From: REEB76 sp049698775
Lineage (GTDB): Bacteria > Pseudomonadota > Gammaproteobacteria > Natronospirales > REEB76
NCBI GenBank assembly: GCA_049698775.1
Contig: JBAVYM010000066.1
Location: 1-58,070, forward strand
Reading direction: 5' to 3'
Length of the DNA: 58,070 bases
Below, piece after piece: positions 26,667 through 34,772 of this stretch (position 1 is its first letter; each line of letters begins with the position of its first letter). Both the position numbers and the translations under genes were made by a program. Below the pieces are notes generated by a model. That model saw nothing but the letters and a program-made list of their open reading frames with translations, was not told where the DNA came from and ran no database searches.

Positions 26667-27323
26667 GTGCGCGTTAATAAATTGATTATTGCCTTGGCTG
26701 CTGCGGCGGCGTTTGTGTCTTTCGCGGTTCGCGCGGCCCAACCGGACGTTGCCATTCGACAGATGCAGTCGTTCCTCAAGAATGTGCATACCCTCAAGGC
26801 CGATTTTACCCAGGTAGTGCTGGATGCAAATCTGCGGCAAGTGAAGCAAACCTCGGGCACGCTCGCCATCAAGCGCCCGGATCGCTTCCGCTGGGATTAC
26901 GCCGCGCCCAACAACGAAATCATCGTTGCCGACGGCAAGCGCGTCTGGATATATGACGTGGAATTGCAGCAGGTGACGGTCAAGCCGTTGAGCGGCACAC
27001 TGGCAGCGAGCCCGGCCGTGCTGTTATCCGGGTCAAATGATGTGGCCCGAAGCTTCGTAGTGAAAGACCTTGGCCGGGACAATGGCCTGGAGTGGGTCGG
27101 ACTTACACCCAAGGTTCAGGATACGGATTTCGAGAGCGTGAAACTGGGGTTCAAGGACGACAATGTTTCCGTGATGGAACTGAAGGATGCGCTCGGCAAC
27201 CTCACGCGTATCACGTTCAGTCATCTGGTGCTCAACCCGGCGATCCCGGACAGCGCATTCCAGTTCACGCCGCCGGCCGGCGCGGATGTTATCGGTGACG
27301 CCGGCAAAAATCCCCCTCGCTGA
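26667..27323 (+). CDS. lolA: Outer-membrane lipoprotein carrier protein LolA
   Basis: LolA ferries lipoproteins across the periplasm from LolCDE to LolB. The 218-residue precursor has a signal peptide (LIIALAAAAAFVSFAVRA) and the family core: MQSFLKNVHTLKADFTQVV, SGTLAIKRPDRFRWDYAAP, IVADGKRVWIYDVELQQVTV and a C-terminal LNPAIPDSAFQFTPPAGADVI. The GTG start follows a strong AGGAGG. Its 3' end overlaps the start of rarA by about 38 bp, in another frame, in the conserved ftsK-lolA-rarA-serS order. Confidence 0.96.
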   Translation: MRVNKLIIALAAAAAFVSFAVRAAQPDVAIRQMQSFLKNVHTLKADFTQVVLDANLRQVKQTSGTLAIKRPDRFRWDYAAPNNEIIVADGKRVWIYDVELQQVTVKPLSGTLAASPAVLLSGSNDVARSFVVKDLGRDNGLEWVGLTPKVQDTDFESVKLGFKDDNVSVMELKDALGNLTRITFSHLVLNPAIPDSAFQFTPPAGADVIGDAGKNPPR

Positions 27324-28665
27324 AACGCCTGCCGCGGAAGCCGTGCAGGATGGCCGGCCGCTGGCCGATCGCATGCGGCCGCGCACGGCCGCGGAGTTTT
27401 ACGGCCAGACACATTTGCTTGGCCCCGGCAAACCGCTGACCCGCGCACTGGAAAGCGGGCATCTGCACTCCATGATTTTCTGGGGCCCGCCCGGTACCGG
27501 CAAGACCACACTGGCGCGGATGCTGGCGGAAGCCAGTCATGCGGACTTCATCGCGCTGTCGGCAGTGATGGCGGGCGTCAAGGATGTGCGCACGGCCGTG
27601 GATCAGGCGCACTCACGCCGCCGCGAAGCGGGTTTAGGCACCGTATTGTTCCTGGATGAGGTGCACCGTTTCAACAAGAACCAGCAGGACGCCTTCCTGC
27701 CATTTGTGGAGGACGGCACGCTGACGTTCATCGGCGCGACCACCGAGAACCCGTCCTTTGAACTCAATAACGCGCTCCTGTCGCGTGCGCGAATCTATAT
27801 ATTGAAGCCGCTGGAAGCAGGCGACATCCGCCGCATCATTGACGCGGCTTTGACAGACAGCATGCGCGGACTGGGTGCGCGTCACATCGAGTTGGCGGAT
27901 GCACTGCGCGATGAACTGGCTACGGCTGCGGATGGCGATGCTCGCCGTGCGCTTAATTTTCTGGAACTGGCGGCGGATTCGGCCGAAGCGGTTAACGACC
28001 GTGAATCCATAAGTGAAAAAACCATCCACGAGGTGATTTCCGGCGGTCTGCGCCGATTCGACAAGCACGGTGAATTGTTTTATGACCAGATTTCCGCGCT
28101 GCACAAATCGGTGCGCGGTTCCGCGCCGGACGGTGCGCTGTATTGGCTGGCGCGCATGCTGGACGGCGGCTGCGATCCTCTATATATAGCGCGGCGCGTG
28201 GTGCGTATGGCTTCCGAGGACATCGGCAACGCCGACCCGCGCGCGCTGGCTTTGGCCCTGAACGCTTGGGATGTGCAGGAGCGGCTGGGTTCCCCGGAAG
28301 GCGAACTCGCTATCGCCCAGGCCGTGGTATATCTGGCCTGCGCCGCCAAAAGTAATGCGGTTTATATGGCGTTCGGCGAAGCCATGGCGGATGCCAAGCA
28401 GTACGGCACTCTGGAAGTGCCGCTGGCTCTGCGCAACGCGCCTACGAAACTTATGAAGGGTCTGGGCTATGGGCGCGAATACCGCTATGCCCACGATGAG
28501 GCGGACGCCTATGCGGCGGGGGAGAACTACTTCCCGGAGACAATGCCGCCCAAAACCTATTATCATCCGGTGCCGCGCGGCCTCGAAATCAAGATCGCGG
28601 AAAAGCTCGCGGAACTGCGCAGCGCTGATGAAACGATCCGCAAGAAAACCATCAAGCCAAAGTAA
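27286..28665 (+). CDS. rarA: Replication-associated recombination protein A (AAA+ ATPase RarA/MgsA)
   Basis: RarA acts at stalled replication forks. The protein has the opening LADRMRPRTAAEFYGQ, Walker A GPPGTGKTT near residue 66, Walker B LFLDEVHRFNKNQQDAFLP, sensor 1 FIGATTENPSFELNNALLSRA, and the C-terminal tetramerisation part (DPLYIARRVVRMASEDIGNADP, APTKLMKGLGYGREYRYAHD). The ATG at 27286 gives an N-terminus of family-like length; a GTG at 27295 is the alternative, and a much longer frame upstream is a readthrough of lolA DNA. The overlap with lolA implies coupled translation. Confidence 0.95.
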   Translation: MLSVTPAKIPLAETPAAEAVQDGRPLADRMRPRTAAEFYGQTHLLGPGKPLTRALESGHLHSMIFWGPPGTGKTTLARMLAEASHADFIALSAVMAGVKDVRTAVDQAHSRRREAGLGTVLFLDEVHRFNKNQQDAFLPFVEDGTLTFIGATTENPSFELNNALLSRARIYILKPLEAGDIRRIIDAALTDSMRGLGARHIELADALRDELATAADGDARRALNFLELAADSAEAVNDRESISEKTIHEVISGGLRRFDKHGELFYDQISALHKSVRGSAPDGALYWLARMLDGGCDPLYIARRVVRMASEDIGNADPRALALALNAWDVQERLGSPEGELAIAQAVVYLACAAKSNAVYMAFGEAMADAKQYGTLEVPLALRNAPTKLMKGLGYGREYRYAHDEADAYAAGENYFPETMPPKTYYHPVPRGLEIKIAEKLAELRSADETIRKKTIKPK

Positions 28666-28671
28666 AAATCT

Positions 28672-30072
28672 ATGTTGGACCCAAAACTGTTGAGAACCGA
28701 ACCGGAAACAGTGGCCGATAATCTGGCTCGCCGCGGCTTCGTGCTGGATGTAAAAAGTTACAGCGTTCTGGAAAACCAGCGCAAGGACATCCAGACGCGC
28801 ATGGAACAGTTGCGCAACGAGCGTAATGTCCGTTCAAAGGAAATCGGCAAGGCCAAGGCGTCCGGTCAGGACGCTGCACCCTTGCTCAAACAGGTTGCGA
28901 CGCTGGGCGATGATCTGAAGACAGCCGAAGCGGAATTCAGCCGGGTGGAAGCAGAACTGGAAACCATTCAGCTCGGCCTGCCGAATATCCTGCATGAAAG
29001 TGTGCCGGATGGGCGTGATGCAAGCTTCAATAAGGAAATACGCAAGTGGGGCACGCCGCCACAATTCGATTTTAAACCCCAAGACCATGTGGACCTGGGC
29101 GCTATCAATGGGCGCATGGATTTCGAATCTGCCGCGAAACTCTCCGGTGCGCGTTTCGTGGTGCTCAAGGGCGCGTTGGCAAAACTTCACCGGGCGCTTG
29201 CACAGTTTATGCTGGATTTGCATACCTCAGAACACGGATATACCGAATGTAATGCTCCACTATTAGTTACCGCTAAAACAATGGTAGGAACCGGGCAACT
29301 TCCAAAATTTGAAGAAGATTTATTTGCAACGTTTCGCTTGCCGGATGGAAGTATGCATAAGGAGCAGTTTGTTGCTCATTACTCAGATTGGAAAGAGCTC
29401 GCTGAATATATTGAAGATAAAAATGAAATGGGCGCTCTGAATGCGCTTGATAAAATTATTTCTTCTAATAAAGATCGATATCTAATTCCAACTGCTGAAG
29501 TGACCTTAACAAATTTGTTCCGCGATACCGTTGTGGAAGTAAATTCCTTGCCATTGCGGTTTACTGCACATACGCCTTGTTTCCGCGCCGAAGCGGGCGC
29601 CGCTGGCAAGGACACCCGCGGCATGCTCCGCCAGCATCAATTCGAAAAAGTGGAACTGGTGCAACTGGTCAAGCCGCAGGATTCCTACGAGGTGCTGGAG
29701 GAGCTGACCGGCCACGCGGAAAAGGTCTTGCAGAAACTCGGCCTGCCGTATCGCGTGGTGGCGCTGTGTGGCGGCGACACCGGCTTTGCGGCCGCCAAGA
29801 CCTACGACCTCGAGGTGTGGCTGCCGAGCCAGAACCGCTATCGGGAAATCTCCTCGTGCAGCAACTGCACGGATTTCCAGGCGCGCCGCATGCAGGCGCG
29901 CTGGCGCAACCCGGACACCGGCAAACCGGAACTGCTGCACACGCTCAACGGCTCCGGCGTTGCCGTCGGCCGCGCACTCATCGCCATCATGGAAAACTAT
30001 CAGGACAAGGAAGGCCGCATCATCGTTCCAGAAGTGCTGCAACCCTACATGGGTGGCTTGAAAATTATTTAG
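28672..30072 (+). CDS. serS: Seryl-tRNA synthetase SerRS with an unusual internal insertion
   Basis: SerRS charges tRNA-Ser and tRNA-Sec. The N-terminal tRNA-binding coiled coil (about 1-110) and the class II core are complete: motif 2 TPCFRAEAGAAGKDTRG with HQFEKVELV, and motif 3 LNGSGVAVGRALIAIMENYQ. The protein is 466 residues, about 40 more than usual, because of an insertion between the DLF of GQLPKFEEDLF and the LIPTAEV block (about residues 223-262). The DNA encoding this stretch and its flanks is markedly AT-rich, unlike the rest of the gene. Frame and catalytic motifs are intact, so it should be functional. It follows rarA after 6 bp. Confidence 0.95.
   Translation: MLDPKLLRTEPETVADNLARRGFVLDVKSYSVLENQRKDIQTRMEQLRNERNVRSKEIGKAKASGQDAAPLLKQVATLGDDLKTAEAEFSRVEAELETIQLGLPNILHESVPDGRDASFNKEIRKWGTPPQFDFKPQDHVDLGAINGRMDFESAAKLSGARFVVLKGALAKLHRALAQFMLDLHTSEHGYTECNAPLLVTAKTMVGTGQLPKFEEDLFATFRLPDGSMHKEQFVAHYSDWKELAEYIEDKNEMGALNALDKIISSNKDRYLIPTAEVTLTNLFRDTVVEVNSLPLRFTAHTPCFRAEAGAAGKDTRGMLRQHQFEKVELVQLVKPQDSYEVLEELTGHAEKVLQKLGLPYRVVALCGGDTGFAAAKTYDLEVWLPSQNRYREISSCSNCTDFQARRMQARWRNPDTGKPELLHTLNGSGVAVGRALIAIMENYQDKEGRIIVPEVLQPYMGGLKII
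29221..29580 (+). other. AT-rich mosaic segment inside serS
   Basis: By hand count this 360-bp stretch is about 39% G+C (142 of 360), while the lines just before and after have roughly 55% and 70%. Codon choice changes at both edges: A/T-ending codons inside (tta, aaa, gaa, att), G/C-ending outside. The segment covers the SerRS-specific insertion. It looks like an imported patch from a low-GC donor. Confidence 0.75.
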
Positions 30073-30107
30073 AGCGTTTAATAGAACGAACCAAATTCGA
30101 ATTTTTC

Positions 30108-30178
30108 CCCCATCCTCGCCCTTCTCCAGGAGGGAGAAGGGCGGGTTATCTCCCTCTCCCTTTGGGAGAGGATGAAGG
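30108..30178. repeat. CCCTCTCCC/GGGAGAGG dispersed hairpin repeat, copy 1
   Basis: Nested inverted blocks (CCCATCCTCGCCCTTCTCC, GGAGAAGGGCGGG, CCCTCTCCCTTTGGGAGAGG, GAAGGGTGATGGGG) between the convergent serS and rnk genes. Related copies are at 45322-45375 and 46899-47014. It could act as a bidirectional transcript-end hairpin, but no T-tract is present. Confidence 0.75.
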
Positions 30179-30212
30179 GTGATGGGGCTTGGTTTTTGTT
30201 CACGCCATTTTG

Positions 30213-30641
30213 TTAGACGCCCTTAGTCTTTTTACCGGCGGCTTGCTGGGCTTCCGGCTGATGCAGCACCTCCAGAACCTTGAGCCGCAGTTTGCGGCCC
30301 CCCGGCACCTGCCACTCGATGGTTTGACCCACGGACAATCCCAACAGCGCGCTGCCGACGGGCGCGGTCACAGATACCTGGCCCGCGCCGCTATCCACCG
30401 TCTGCGGATACACCAGCGTAAGCGAATGTATGGTGCCGCTGGTTTCATCCACGAAGCGAGCGGTGGAGTTCATGGTGATGACGTTCGCCGGCAACTTGTC
30501 CGGCGGCACGATGTGCGCGCGATGAAGTTCCTGGCGCAAGGCATCCATACCCGGCGGACCGCGGACCGCTGGCGCATCAAGCAGGCGCTCCAAGGCATCG
30601 AAATCGTGCTCGGTGATATAGATGGACGGTGCCTGTTCCAT
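30213..30641 (-). CDS. rnk: Regulator of nucleoside diphosphate kinase Rnk (GreA/GreB-like)
   Basis: The 142-residue protein has the Rnk N-terminal helix region (IYITEHDFDALERLLDAP) and a GreA/GreB C-terminal FKBP-like domain (VITMNSTARFVDETSGTI, LTLVYPQT, SVTAPVGSALLGLSVGQTIEWQVPGG). Rnk binds the RNA polymerase secondary channel and influences NDK levels in Pseudomonas and E. coli. The ATG at 30641 has an AGGAG site; an upstream in-frame start adds 38 unsupported residues. The protein ends in a short Ala/Lys tail (AAGKKTKGV). It converges with serS. Confidence 0.9.
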   Translation of the reverse strand: MEQAPSIYITEHDFDALERLLDAPAVRGPPGMDALRQELHRAHIVPPDKLPANVITMNSTARFVDETSGTIHSLTLVYPQTVDSGAGQVSVTAPVGSALLGLSVGQTIEWQVPGGRKLRLKVLEVLHQPEAQQAAGKKTKGV

Positions 30642-30808
30642 GGTTACGCTCCTGTGCTCGAAACTGTTGGAGGGGATGCATGCAGGATACACCGGGGAGG
30701 TGCTCTGTTCCCCAATGACAGTAATATAGTCGTGATGGCCCGTTTCAACCCGCATACTTGGCCGTTCTGGCGAGCAAATTACGGTTCCGGTATCCTTGCG
30801 GCCCCATA

Positions 30809-30868
30809 GGAGAGGTGGCCGAGTGGTTTAAGGCGAGGCGGACACGCCGAGCGGTCTTGAAAACCGGC
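30809..30868 (+). pseudogene. Broken tRNA-Ser copy: 5' half with a D-arm-side insertion
   Basis: Positions 30809-30833 repeat the first 25 bases of the functional tRNA-Ser just downstream exactly, from GGAGAGG through GTTTAAGGC. A GC-rich insert of about 15 bp (GAGGCGGACACGCCGAG, itself a hairpin) follows. The anticodon stem-loop CGGTCTTGAAAACCGG is then repeated exactly. After about 30868 the similarity ends, so variable arm, T arm and acceptor 3' strand are missing. It cannot fold as a tRNA. Confidence 0.88.
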
Positions 30869-30915
30869 GAAATATAATGGGGCTCCAGGTGCCCGGAATA
30901 TGGTTTCAGTTTTAT

Positions 30916-31005
30916 GGAGAGGTGGCCGAGTGGTTTAAGGCACCGGTCTTGAAAACCGGCAAGGGCGCAAGCCCTTCGTGAGTTCGAATCTCACCCTCTC
31001 CGCCA
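30916..31005 (+). tRNA. tRNA-Ser (anticodon UGA)
   Basis: A complete 90-nt type II tRNA. Acceptor stem GGAGAGG pairs with CCTCTCC (30995-31001), the anticodon stem-loop is CCGGTCTTGAAAACCGG with anticodon TGA, the long variable arm is GGGCGCAAGCCC, and the T arm has GTTCGAATC. Discriminator G and CCA are encoded. It reads UCA and related Ser codons. A partial duplicate of its 5' half lies 107 bp upstream. Confidence 0.97.
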
Positions 31006-31036
31006 AATCAACATTAGGCGTCCCTCAGGAACATGC

Positions 31037-31690
31037 ATGTCTATCAAGCTTCATTTGCTGAACGCAGGCGGCAAGTTGTCGCCTTGGTCGGGCAGACTTG
31101 AGCCTGCATTTGCCAAAAGTGTCGGATCGATTGTTGCCCTGCTGGCTGTAGACAACGTTGACATCGTTGTGCGAGCGGGTCATCGGGTGATGCCGGAGAC
31201 TGGCATCGGGGGGTATAGCCCCTCGGCGGATGTCGTTTACATCACACTTGACCCGGAGCATCCGCGCCTTTCAACTTCCTTCGAACGCGAATTCCTGGTT
31301 ACGCTCGGGCACGAGTTACACCACTGTGCCAGGCATAGTGGTCCCGGATACGGCCGGACTCTTGGGGAGGCGTTAATCACGGAGGGTTTGGCCTGCAATT
31401 TCGAGGCAGAGCTTCCCGGTGGTGCTGCTCCCTTCTATGCTCGTGCTGTGGAAGGAGCCAGTTTGGAGTCCATTGCTGAGCGTGCGAAGCCTGAGCTTCA
31501 GCATTCTCCATACGCCCATCGAGCGTGGTTCTTTGGTTCAGAAATCGAGAATCTTCCGCGTCATGCAGGATATTCTCTCGGTTTTAGCATCGTAGCAGGG
31601 TATATTTCGCGGCATGCCACGCCCGCGTCACGTCTTTGGGATGTCCCAGCGGAGAAAATCCTGGCAGAGGCATTTCCGATTGAAATTTGA
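31037..31690 (+). CDS. Putative zinc metalloprotease of the DUF2268 family
   Basis: The 217-residue protein carries an HExxH zinc site in LVTLGHELHHCARHSG near residue 91 and the downstream family segment TLGEALITEGLACNFEAEL, whose Glu residues are candidate third ligands. The C-terminal part (GYSLGFSIVAGYISRH) also fits DUF2268. No signal peptide is seen, so it is probably cytoplasmic. The ATG at 31037 follows AGGA. The gene begins 32 bp after the tRNA-Ser gene, a common place for acquired genes, and its last bases overlap the longest possible reading of the following gene. Substrate unknown. Confidence 0.82.
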   Translation: MSIKLHLLNAGGKLSPWSGRLEPAFAKSVGSIVALLAVDNVDIVVRAGHRVMPETGIGGYSPSADVVYITLDPEHPRLSTSFEREFLVTLGHELHHCARHSGPGYGRTLGEALITEGLACNFEAELPGGAAPFYARAVEGASLESIAERAKPELQHSPYAHRAWFFGSEIENLPRHAGYSLGFSIVAGYISRHATPASRLWDVPAEKILAEAFPIEI

Positions 31691-31749
31691 TAGATCGTTC
31701 AAGCCGAGGTGCTGTCGTTACGCGGCATAAATCAGATGTTATCGGTGCC

Positions 31750-32778
31750 GTGAGCTCGCCACAGCGTATCCTCGTCATCCGCAACGACAAGCTCGGCGAT
31801 TTCATGCTCGCCTGGCCGGCGTTGGCCTTGCTGCGCGCCAGTGTGCCGCAGGCGCATGTCGCCATGCTGGTGCCGTCCTATACGGCGCCGCTGGCGGAAA
31901 CCTGCCCATACATAGATGAGGTCGTCATTGACCCTAAGCTGAAGGGTGATCTGCGCAATGGCTTCGCACTGGCCAAGCTCTTCAAGCCGAGGAAGTTCGA
32001 CGCAGTGATCACGCTGTTTTCACACTTCGACACCGGATGGGCAGCCTGGCATGCGGGAATTCCCTACCGCCTGGCGCCCGCGATCAAGCTGGCGCAGGTT
32101 TTTTACAACCACCGGCTGAAACAGCGGCGTTCCGAATCGGTCAAACCGGAGTACGAATACAACCTGGATCTGATCAAGCGATACTTACAGGATAATGAGT
32201 ATAAAGAAATACAACTGCCGGTGCCGCCGTATCTGCATTTTGACGAGATTGAAATTCATGGCCTGAAGCGGGAATTTCTGCAAGCTCACGGCATCACTGA
32301 TTCACAGCGCTTGATATTCGTTCACGCGGGCCACGGCGGTTCTGCCGATAATCTATCCTTGCCGCAGTATGCAGAACTGATCCGTCATCTGCGTTCCGGT
32401 GCTGAACATCATGTAGTTCTGACTGCGGGCCCGAATGAGGAATTGCAGGTTCAGGCGCTTTCCGGACTGCTCACAGAAATTCCTCACAGCGTGTATATTT
32501 CACGGGACGGTTTGGTGAGATTTGCCATGCAACTGCAATTCTGCGACCTGTTCATCAGCGGTTCGACCGGGCCGCTGCATGTGGCGGCGACGCTCAACCG
32601 CCGTACCGCAGCGTTTTACCCACGCCGGCGTTCCTCCACGGCATTGCGCTGGCAAACCATCAATGCAGCGGACAGAAGGCTGGCGTTTTCACCTGCTGAT
32701 GACCGGACGGAAAATGATATGGGTTCCATTGATATGGTGGCAGCGGCTGCAGAAATCAGTCGCCATTTCCTGAAGTGA
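31750..32778 (+). CDS. Glycosyltransferase family 9 (heptosyltransferase-like)
   Basis: Family GT9 transfers heptose-type sugars from ADP-heptose to LPS core. The protein opens RILVIRNDKLGDFMLAWPAL, the typical nucleotide-sugar GT-B start, and has VHAGHGGSADNLSLPQYAEL in the C-terminal Rossmann domain and the donor-site motif SGSTGPLHVAATL. It is not clearly WaaC or WaaF, so no symbol is given. Start is uncertain: GTG at 31750 puts the family motif near the N-terminus, while a TTG at 31687 would add 21 residues and overlap the previous stop. A small membrane protein gene follows after 5 bp. Confidence 0.9.
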   Translation: MSSPQRILVIRNDKLGDFMLAWPALALLRASVPQAHVAMLVPSYTAPLAETCPYIDEVVIDPKLKGDLRNGFALAKLFKPRKFDAVITLFSHFDTGWAAWHAGIPYRLAPAIKLAQVFYNHRLKQRRSESVKPEYEYNLDLIKRYLQDNEYKEIQLPVPPYLHFDEIEIHGLKREFLQAHGITDSQRLIFVHAGHGGSADNLSLPQYAELIRHLRSGAEHHVVLTAGPNEELQVQALSGLLTEIPHSVYISRDGLVRFAMQLQFCDLFISGSTGPLHVAATLNRRTAAFYPRRRSSTALRWQTINAADRRLAFSPADDRTENDMGSIDMVAAAAEISRHFLK

Positions 32779-32783
32779 GGAGT

Positions 32784-33095
32784 ATGAACCGGATGTTTCG
32801 CCTGCCAGATATACGACCCGGATCTCAGCGCAGTCTCGCATCCAGGATTTTGATGGCGGCACTGCTGGTTGTGATTGTCGCGGTAGCGCTGGTTCTTGGC
32901 GTGGTTATCTTTGTTGTGTTGCTGGGTGCCGCGGCCGTGTTCTTTGGCTTGCTGTATTTGCGGAGTTGGTGGTTGCACAGAAAATCAGGATCGGCAGCGC
33001 GTCACGCTCATCGGCATGCACACGGCAGGGGCGTCACCATTGATGGAGAATACACCGCAGATGTCTCTCATAAGAATGAGGAAGACATCAAATGA
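32784..33095 (+). CDS. Small membrane protein with two hydrophobic segments
   Basis: This 103-residue protein has a basic N-terminus, a long hydrophobic region (about residues 22-57: ILMAALLVVIVAVALVLGVV, then VVLLGAAAVFFGLLYL) that can form one or two helices, and a His/Arg-rich tail (HAHRHAHGRG). The ATG at 32784 follows TGAGGAG. It is probably cotranscribed with the GT9 gene. No family was recognised with certainty. Confidence 0.7.
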   Translation: MNRMFRLPDIRPGSQRSLASRILMAALLVVIVAVALVLGVVIFVVLLGAAAVFFGLLYLRSWWLHRKSGSAARHAHRHAHGRGVTIDGEYTADVSHKNEEDIK

Positions 33096-33167
33096 TGAGA
33101 AAGATGTAATGGCTGCGGCATCGAAGCAATGCCGCTGCTTGGTCAAAGCTGAGTGGAAGAGAGTGCT

Positions 33168-33240
33168 ATCAGCGCCCGGTCAGGCGCTGATGGCACTGAA
33201 TGTGTATTAACTGAACATTCTGGCGATCCTCAAAGGATCG
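33168..33240. terminator. Two perfect hairpins in a convergent gap
   Basis: ATCAGCGCC (33168-33176) pairs perfectly with GGCGCTGAT (33183-33191), and CGATCCT (33224-33230) pairs with AGGATCG (33234-33240). Both lie between the convergent genes ending at 33095 and 33282. Neither has a T-tract on either strand, so termination is only suggested. Confidence 0.4.
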
Positions 33241-33281
33241 GAAATAACCAGATCTGATTCTGGAAGGTTCGTGGGCCAGCT

Positions 33282-34166
33282 CTATTGGTTCTTGGCCACT
33301 CTCCACGATGGCGGCACGGCCGGAGTCCAGGCGTCGAAACCGTGCGAATCCCAAACGATTCCTGAAATGCTCTGGCCTTCCGATGCCATCAGGATGTTAT
33401 AGCTGCCGCTCGATGCCGCTTTGGCGACGATGTACGGATTGAAGTACAGCATGAAATCGCCTTGTGGATCAGTGGTCACTGAACAATACAGGTGGTACGG
33501 AGGGTACTTTACCTTGAAGATCACATTCAACTCACAGGTGCTTCCGTTGATATCAATTCCGGCGCTCTCTACCAGGTATCCCAGATTCTGCGCTGCGAGT
33601 TTCTGATGGCCCGGATACAGCGTCTGCTTCCACGTTGTCGGGAAGGCTTGGCCGGTGGCGACGGCAGGAGTCGCAGCCGTGCTTGCGGCGGGCGCCGTTG
33701 TCGCAGTCGCGGATGCGGTTGCTTTGGCCCCCGATTTTGTTTTGATCTTCGAAGTTGCGGCTGGTTTGGCGGTTGCAGCTGCCGCGGCGGTTGTGGCCGC
33801 CGCAACACTGCTGGTGGCTACCGGCAATGTCAAAGACGGCGTATTGGATATCGTGAAGCTGCCGTCGGCTGCCGCAGCAAGATCCACTTCTTGCCCGTCA
33901 ATCATGAAGGCTTTATGAGTAGCTTGATCCTGATTCACCGCACAAGTCGGCGACCAGGGCTTATCGGAATCCAGTGTCAGTATATTGACGCTGCAGGTTG
34001 AACCCACCACATCAATCGTGCCCATGACGATGCGTTGCTGTGCCCCCATCGCTGTCAATACCGCTACCAGCGAATAGGATTTGGAAGATGAAGAACATCC
34101 AAAAATTATCAGTAGTGCTCCTGCGGCACCGCAGCGTACTATCCAGCGGAAAGTAAGCTTCAGCAT
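33282..34166 (-). CDS. Lipoprotein with Ala/Thr-rich central linker
   Basis: The 294-residue protein begins MLKLTFRWIVRCGAAGALL and has a lipobox IFGC followed by Ser residues. Residues about 35-115 and 180-290 form two domains, each with a Cys in a similar context (GSTCSVNILTLDSD; GSTCELNVIFKVKYP), which suggests an internal duplication. Between them lies a low-complexity Ala/Thr/Lys linker of about 55 residues (AAATTAAAAATAKPAATSK). I do not recognise the family. The ATG at 34166 follows GGAGG. It is a single-gene unit on the minus strand. Confidence 0.75.
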   Translation of the reverse strand: MLKLTFRWIVRCGAAGALLIIFGCSSSSKSYSLVAVLTAMGAQQRIVMGTIDVVGSTCSVNILTLDSDKPWSPTCAVNQDQATHKAFMIDGQEVDLAAAADGSFTISNTPSLTLPVATSSVAAATTAAAAATAKPAATSKIKTKSGAKATASATATTAPAASTAATPAVATGQAFPTTWKQTLYPGHQKLAAQNLGYLVESAGIDINGSTCELNVIFKVKYPPYHLYCSVTTDPQGDFMLYFNPYIVAKAASSGSYNILMASEGQSISGIVWDSHGFDAWTPAVPPSWRVAKNQ

Positions 34167-34394
34167 GATTATTGCCTCCACGTTATTAGTTCAGGGGAAA
34201 CTCTTGATATTCAATAGCTTATCACAGACGCCGCCCACGCGCAGGGCAACAATCCGTGAACGGCCATAATTTGAACTTTTAAGCTGCGGGAGTCAACTTG
34301 ATACGGACACCGGAAATTTGACGGTGGCAGTCAGGCAAATGAATGCAGCCAACGGCGCCACGGGGGTGTGGCGCCGGATAACTCCGCGCTGGTT

Positions 34395-34715
34395 TCAATC
34401 CCAGCGATCGTCCTTTACTTGTACCATGCCGTCCTGAATGCGCACTGGAAAGGTTGAGACAGGTTCATAGGCCGGTGGCGCCAATACCTCGCCGGTGCGC
34501 ACGTCGAATTGCGCGCCGTGTCGCGGGCAGGTGATCACGCAGCCTTTGAACTCTCCGCCGGTCAGGATACCGCCGTCGTGGGTGCAGACATCCTCGATGG
34601 CGTAGAACTTGCCCCCGAGGTTGAACACCGCGATCAGCACATCGTTGATGTCGATGGTTTTATATCCGCCGGGTGGGATTTCTTCCACAGAACCCACGTT
34701 GACCCAGTTTGCCAT
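34395..34715 (-). CDS. Rieske [2Fe-2S] ferredoxin (non-heme oxygenase ferredoxin type)
   Basis: The 106-residue protein shows the Rieske ligands C-T-H (Cys44, His46) and C-P-R-H (Cys63, His66), with QFDVRTGEVLAPPAYEPVSTFPVR closing the fold as in NirD and dioxygenase ferredoxins. The ATG at 34715 gives the standard short N-terminus. It lies 174 bp downstream of sufT on the same strand, behind a dispersed repeat, so it is possibly the last gene of the SUF operon. No partner oxygenase is in the window; electron transfer within Fe-S or stress metabolism is inferred. Confidence 0.92.
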   Translation of the reverse strand: MANWVNVGSVEEIPPGGYKTIDINDVLIAVFNLGGKFYAIEDVCTHDGGILTGGEFKGCVITCPRHGAQFDVRTGEVLAPPAYEPVSTFPVRIQDGMVQVKDDRWD

Positions 34716-34772
34716 TGCCTCACTCCCGTATTTGAAGTGATCTAAAAAACCTCGTTCCATTCACATTGTGTC

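Noticed and set aside
30850..30880. TTGAAA and TATAAT as a sigma-70 promoter for tRNA-Ser
   Set aside because: The two hexamers are about 10 bp apart, too close; the TATAAT alone remains a possible -10.
30809..31690. Genomic island integrated at tRNA-Ser
   Set aside because: There is no integrase, and the duplicated part is the 5' rather than the 3' half of the tRNA.
33104..33210. Short open frame after the small membrane protein
   Set aside because: About 35 codons with no ribosome site and no recognisable sequence; it runs into hairpins.
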